NCBI RefSeq assembly: GCF_030272615.1
Contig: NC_081415.1
Coordinates: 371,385,667 to 371,449,666, forward strand
From: Cryptomeria japonica
Lineage: Eukaryota > Streptophyta > Pinopsida > Cupressales > Cupressaceae
Length of the DNA stretch: 64,000 bases
Direction of reading: 5' to 3'
The position numbers were made by a program, and so were the translations under genes. The notes under the pieces are model-generated. The model did not search any database. It was not told the DNA's origin and saw only the letters and a list, made by a program, of their open reading frames with translations. This document shows positions 59,482 through 64,000 of the stretch, piece after piece. The number at the start of each line of letters is the position of its first letter. Positions within the stretch are counted from its first letter, which is position 1.

Positions 59482-62392
59482 TTACAATGATTTGTTTTTT
59501 TGTTTTTTCTTTGAAGCTATGAAAAGACTAAGTGGAACATTAGTTTCTTCATCATTTCCCCCCTCTACAGATGTTCTGCCAACTGCTCGTGATCTTGATG
59601 TATGCCTAGTCCTATACTGAGGACGAGGACACTGAAGCGAAGGGGGGTCCTCTGCAATAACAAAGAAATGGGTTAAATTCAAAAAAAAAAATTATTATTG
59701 TTACAAGTATTTCATTAATTTAGAGAACATAATTGTTGCACTCTTTACCTGATGGGGCCACATCATTTTGTGTAGCCTCAACCTCAACATGTTGAACACC
59801 CTCTAGATTATCTGGAGTGGAAATACTAAAGGTTACATTAATGTTGAACATCAATTGCAATTATATTTGTTTAAAGGAATAACAGTGGTCATCTTTACCT
59901 GAGTGGGGAACATCACGTTCCTGATGTTGTGTACCCAGATCATGCTCCACTTGGTCACCACAGACTACATGCTCTAAAATATTAACAAAAAAGGTTATAT
60001 TAATTACTACTCTAATTACAAATTAAGATGTTTAATTGTATTAATAGCTAAATAAATAAATTTGAATAGCAAATGAATACCTCCACTATTGGGATGCACA
60101 TCCGGACCTTCATGTGCAGGATGCATTCCAATGTCATGCACATTGTTATCATTGCTTGCTTATTTAAAACAAATATAGTCACTTTATGTTGAAACTCAAC
60201 ATCAATTAGATTATTGGTAAAGTATTCAATTTGAAACAATTTCCATTTAGCATATTTACCTCTGTGACAGATGCACTCGAATATTGTGTATGCCCACTCA
60301 ATTCTCATAGCCGATCAGCCATGGTTGAATAGCCTTGCTGGTAGGCAATTCTCTTGTCATCTTCTGTGGGCGCTCTATTGAATTCAGAGCCCTGCATTTT
60401 TGCTTGGTACCGTGAATTTTGCTTGCATTGTTTGATAAAAAAAAAAAGGTTTACAATTTATTAATATTTTGATGCAATATTTCATTTACATGAGATACTT
60501 ATAATTCGTGCAGCAAGTTTCATGTAACCACCAGAGCCGAGTTTGTGTTGCCCATGCTTTTCTTGTCTTGCCTTGGTTTCCTTTGACGTGTCACTCAGAC
60601 TATAAAAAGTTTGAAATATGTTAGATTATATAAATATAAAGAGTAATTAATTAGTACATAACTATATTCTTAATAGTATCTCGTACCTTCTTCTGGCATC
60701 TGGTGGTGTATTTCCTTTTTTCCTTTCAATTCTCTCCTTGGCATCCAAAATCAGGTCCTTCCACTCCCTCTCTGGAATCATGGGGGGACACTCGTACTTT
60801 AGGTTCCTCTCCAAATGGGTCCTATATTGGTCCCTCACATACTTTAGATATGTGCCAACTTTTTCAAGGAGCTTGGTTTTGTCAAAGGTGTAATTTCCAA
60901 ACCACTCAACCATTTGGTTTGTCAATTCATCTTTTAACCTTTTTTCTTGGTCATTCCACCTTTTAAAGCAAAAACAAAGCTATTAGATTTAGAAATGAAC
61001 TGAAGCTACATTTATTACACTTCAAGAAATGGATCAAAGGAAAACTATTCCAGCAATGATAAGAAATCAAAATAATGGATTAGGGTTAGTTCACATATGA
61101 TGTACCACCTTTTACGTATGGTGGGCCCAAATATCTGCAATGCATTGTCACTAAGATATTTATAGAAAATATCATTGCTTGCAAAAAATACATGGGATCA
61201 TTAGTCCAAAATGAGTGATCATAAAGTAAATTACAATTAGAGTATATATAATAATAATTTTAAAGTACCTAGAACCTTTTGTATCTTTAAGGGAATCATT
61301 TCTTCGTCGCTCACCACCAATGTGGCTTGCAATGTTCCTGTACTAGCAATACAAGAAGATCCAGGAAATGATGGTATGTTATCAGCAGTAGTCGCCTCTG
61401 GCACATCCTCATGTGCATCTCCTCCTACAAAAAATGAATCCACTATGAAATGGCATTAGAATTCAAGAAAGAATGCTTGAAGGGAAATAAACATATGACA
61501 AAAGATAGAGCAAAAGAGGGATCTACCAACAGTGGGCAGGCCAATATGACGTGTAGTAGAGGATGTCTACATGCTACGTGTTGCCAACATTGCAGTTGGC
61601 AATACAGGTGACGGTAACCTCTAATGAAGCGGCGGCAACATTTGCACAGGAACATTGACAACACCTAAAGAATAATACATTAAATATATGAAAAGTGCAA
61701 GAATTGTAAACAAGGATGAACCTTTATTTTGAAAATTGACAGTATCAAGTATGATGTTTTTTGGGTACTCAAAGTGATAAGCTAAGCAAGCGATAATACA
61801 AGAAAATCATCATCACCTGAAGATCCTGTAGCACCCTGATCATGGGAATGACTTTCACGAGGGTGGATAAATTGCTGTAAAAACAATGCGTACATATTTT
61901 AGTTAATGACATAAAAGAGAATAAAATATAAACTATTATTGAACTTTTGTTATAGTTAAAGCTTTCATTACTACTTACTTGAAAGTTTTCTGTTGTCCGA
62001 AGCAATAATTCTACCCTCTCTTGTATCTCATCAGTAATAGGATGCACGGCTGCCAAAGCAACAATCTCTTTTCTAATTTTTCTAAGAGGTATTTTAAATA
62101 ATTTCATAAGGTGTGTGGAATCTTCAGGGTCATCATCACTTAACCTTAATGATTCCACATCCCTAAAAAGGTGCTCAGGTACTGCAACTCCCTTTCCCTT
62201 TCCCCGAACATTTGTTTGTGTCAAGAATATCATTAACAATTACAAAATTAGTATAAATCACTAAAAAAAAGAACATAATAATGTACCAGTTTTCTTCTAT
62301 TTAATTTGTACAATTACAATGAGGTTTACCTGCTCGATAGAAGTGTCGCAAGCTACATCCCTGTCTGCGATATGTGATGGATCCATGTCGCC
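59482..62392 (-). pseudogene. TNPA-like protein, CACTA-2 (longer N-terminal part)
   Basis: Minus-strand exons: 62392-62330 (GDMDPSHIADRDVACDTSIE, acceptor CACAG, donor GTAAAC), ~62225-61982 (RGKGKGVAVPEHLFRD, LRKIRKEIVALAAVHP), ~61672-61527, ~61424-61268, then the Plant transposase core at ~60960-60675 (GTYLKYVRDQYRTHLERN) and short exons to a basic KKKQKNKSL tail and stop at 59482. The last seven match CACTA-1. A TGA replaces CGA in the exon near 60320. The acceptor of the second exon is not evident. A short block at 61060-61190 matches the end of the CACTA-1 TNP2 region. Expected role by family: binding subterminal repeats and assisting excision. Confidence 0.82.
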
Positions 62393-62526
62393 CTGTGACA
62401 AAGAAAAAATATAAAAAATGTTAGCAAAATTAAACAAATAGACTTAGCAAAAAAACTTCATAATAAAATGGTATATTGGATTCATTAATTGTAGGTTGGT
62501 TAATTTAAATGGTATATAGTACGTAC

Positions 62527-63275
62527 CACCCCCATGATATTAACTTTTTGTGTATCTATACGATTCAAACTGTAATCGATTAGAAGGTCTTCGCCTACAC
62601 TTATTGATTTTATCACACATACAAATACACGATTTCCCTCGTATCCCTCAAATATGCAATTGGATTGTTTATTAGTTGACCTAGGTCGCGTACTATTTAT
62701 AAAACCTGCAATATTCCTTGTTGCTTTTGGCCGACCATCAATGTATGCAACCACTCATTTACTTTGATCATTATCTTTCTTTTGTATATAATTTGCTGAC
62801 AGTGCATACCTACGCATACTTTTTATATTTAAAAATCTGCATCCAATTATTGTAATTGTAACAAGGTCCAACAAACTCCATCAATTCAACAACTCTATTG
62901 TAATAGACCTTTATGCCATCCATGGAAAATAAGCCTAAACCATGTAACGATGAAGGTGTTATGCGATATATCCTATCATTAACACAAAAATCGGTGTTTA
63001 TTGGAGGAAGTTCCTTGGGCACCCATTGTTTCCATAGATATCTGTACCTCAGTGGCACCTCAATGTTGCCTTTGGTCTCATCATCATAAGAACATGACCC
63101 CCCCTTGAGCAAGGAAAAATTTCATGCGTTTATTGAATTTTCTTCTAATCTTTTGACCTCTTGTTGATCTCCCTATTGTAGACCTACTACATGTGTCACT
63201 TTCATTTTCTATTCCTGCATTTTCCTCACTTGACGAAGATAGATCTGACAAATACCTATTTGGGGGTACCTGCAC
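62527..63275 (-). pseudogene. SET-domain protein region, upstream of and possibly fused to TNPA
   Basis: The minus strand reads a basic segment (RSTRGQKIRRKFNKR), then SET-domain hallmarks: ITPSSLHGLGLFSMDGIKV, VELMEFVGPCYNY, NIAGFINSTRP, SNCIFEGYEG, then SISVGEDLLIDYSLNRID with the expected catalytic-Tyr block. SET proteins methylate lysines, usually on histones, using S-adenosylmethionine. The usual Asn-His of the FINHS motif is changed (FINST), so activity is uncertain. The copy has a frameshift in a run of seven G near 63100, another near 62820 and a TGA near 62757. The exon ends at 62527 before GTACGT. The next acceptor, CACAG at 62393, opens the first TNPA exon in phase 0. Upstream exons may lie beyond 63275. 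Confidence 0.78.
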
Positions 63276-64000
63276 TCCATGAAATGAGAGAGTTAATTGG
63301 TAATGAGAGAGAAATTTTGCAAATGAGGGTAATGATGATGAAGAAGTCAGCCCTAAAGTTGATTTTGGGATTATAATTGGAATAAGTCCAACTGGAGCCT
63401 CAAGTGTTGATAACTGTATTAGATTTGCTGCTAATGCCGAGGTTTGAAAAACTAAGGAAGTTTGTTTTCCAAGTAATTTTAAAAAAATAAACTTTCTATA
63501 GGGTGTATTGACTAGTTATACCTGTCCATCCATGAGACTGTGCAGGATCCTCATCAAAGGGGTTCAGGGTCTTATACAATGTAACTCAATTATCTTATGT
63601 TAGCTAAAAATTACATAGTACACAACATGAACAACATCAACTTTGTAGACAAAAAGACTATTAAAAAATAAAAAGATGTTGTCATCAAAATCATTGTAAA
63701 TTTTTTAATTCCTTACCTTTACTTTATGTAGACTATGCAGGATCCTCAACTAAATGGTTGAAGATGTCTGTAGTCAACGACCTATTCCCACCAAGGGTGA
63801 CAGCATCACACAGGGACTATACCTGAAATCAACACCATCAATTGAGCATCATAAGCATTACTACATTTGTAAGTTGATAAACAAAAAATACATACGCATC
63901 ATAAGCATCACATGATGTGTCATCATATATGTAATTGAGCATCACAATTAGCATCACATATGTGTCATCATAAACATGTAATCCATCACATATGTATCAT
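63276..64000. other. CACTA-2 DNA at the window edge
   Basis: No coding call. TGCAGGATCCTCA occurs at ~63541 and ~63738 in similar surroundings, a short duplication. From ~63830 to the end, words like CATCATAAGCATCACATATG recur as a degenerate tandem repeat. Confidence 0.5.

Larger units (their letters stand above)
53464..64000 (-). mobile_element. CACTA transposon CACTA-2, partial (right end outside window)
   Basis: Begins CACTAGTACATTCGGAGCT, identical over 19 bases to the inverted right end of CACTA-1. The genes run on the minus strand, so the element is inverted relative to CACTA-1. It shares with CACTA-1 the subterminal words, the hairpin-arm sequence, the 45-bp tandem repeats and the TNPA-like exons. 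It adds a SET-domain region and an acireductone dioxygenase fragment. The other TIR and the target duplication cannot be checked because the window ends. Confidence 0.88.

Noticed and set aside
63830-64000. Regular CATCACATATG words suggestive of an array
   Set aside because: Units are degenerate and adjacent without uniform spacers, so this is not CRISPR-like; probably a simple degenerate tandem repeat.

Overview
The window looks like repeat-dense, AT-rich nuclear DNA of a land plant. The plant-type evidence is PPR repeats, a CWC22-type splicing factor, CACTA (En/Spm) transposase families and Ty1/copia elements primed by the plant initiator-Met tRNA site. The dense nesting of decayed elements, with no intact host gene, fits a large genome such as a gymnosperm's; that placement is inference. 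I found no tRNA, rRNA or CRISPR.

Layout. 1-7457: AT-rich DNA with a probable 3.45-kb solo LTR (2445-5897) and copies of dispersed repeats. 7458-~29195: a Ty1/copia element (copia-1) split by a 15.9-kb CACTA element (CACTA-1, 10394-26286) with matching ends and a 3-bp CAT target duplication. CACTA-1 holds a PPR fragment, a CWC22-like pseudogene, a TNP2-like transposase, a TNPA-like (Plant transposase, Ptta/En/Spm) gene, a long unrecognised coiled-coil pseudogene and a 247-bp subterminal tandem array. ~29196-35071: a minus-strand copia element (copia-2) that has lost its reverse transcriptase, then the tail of another copy sharing the same LTR. 35072-37181: a G-patch/coiled-coil pseudogene. 38037-41007: a minus-strand hAT transposase. 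41120-42540: motif-rich and duplicated DNA. 44811-51542: a structurally complete but mutated copia element (copia-3) with two LTRs and a 5-bp target duplication. 52930-53440: a LINE ORF1-like remnant. 53464-64000: the left ~10.5 kb of a second CACTA element (CACTA-2), inverted relative to CACTA-1, whose right end lies outside the window.

CACTA-2 is the most interesting part. On its minus strand a SET-domain (histone methyltransferase-like) coding region lies directly upstream of the TNPA-like exons. A plausible 134-nt intron joins the SET exon to the next exon in phase 0. This suggests a transposon gene encoding a SET-TNPA fusion, or at least a SET gene carried by the element. The same element carries two exons of an acireductone dioxygenase gene and a ~260-bp-arm hairpin. 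CACTA-1 shares the TNPA part but has TNP2 in place of SET, so the two elements are recombinant relatives.

Almost every coding region here is broken by stops or frameshifts, many of them C-to-T or G-to-A changes typical of methylated-cytosine decay. Splice sites and domain calls were read by eye without any search.
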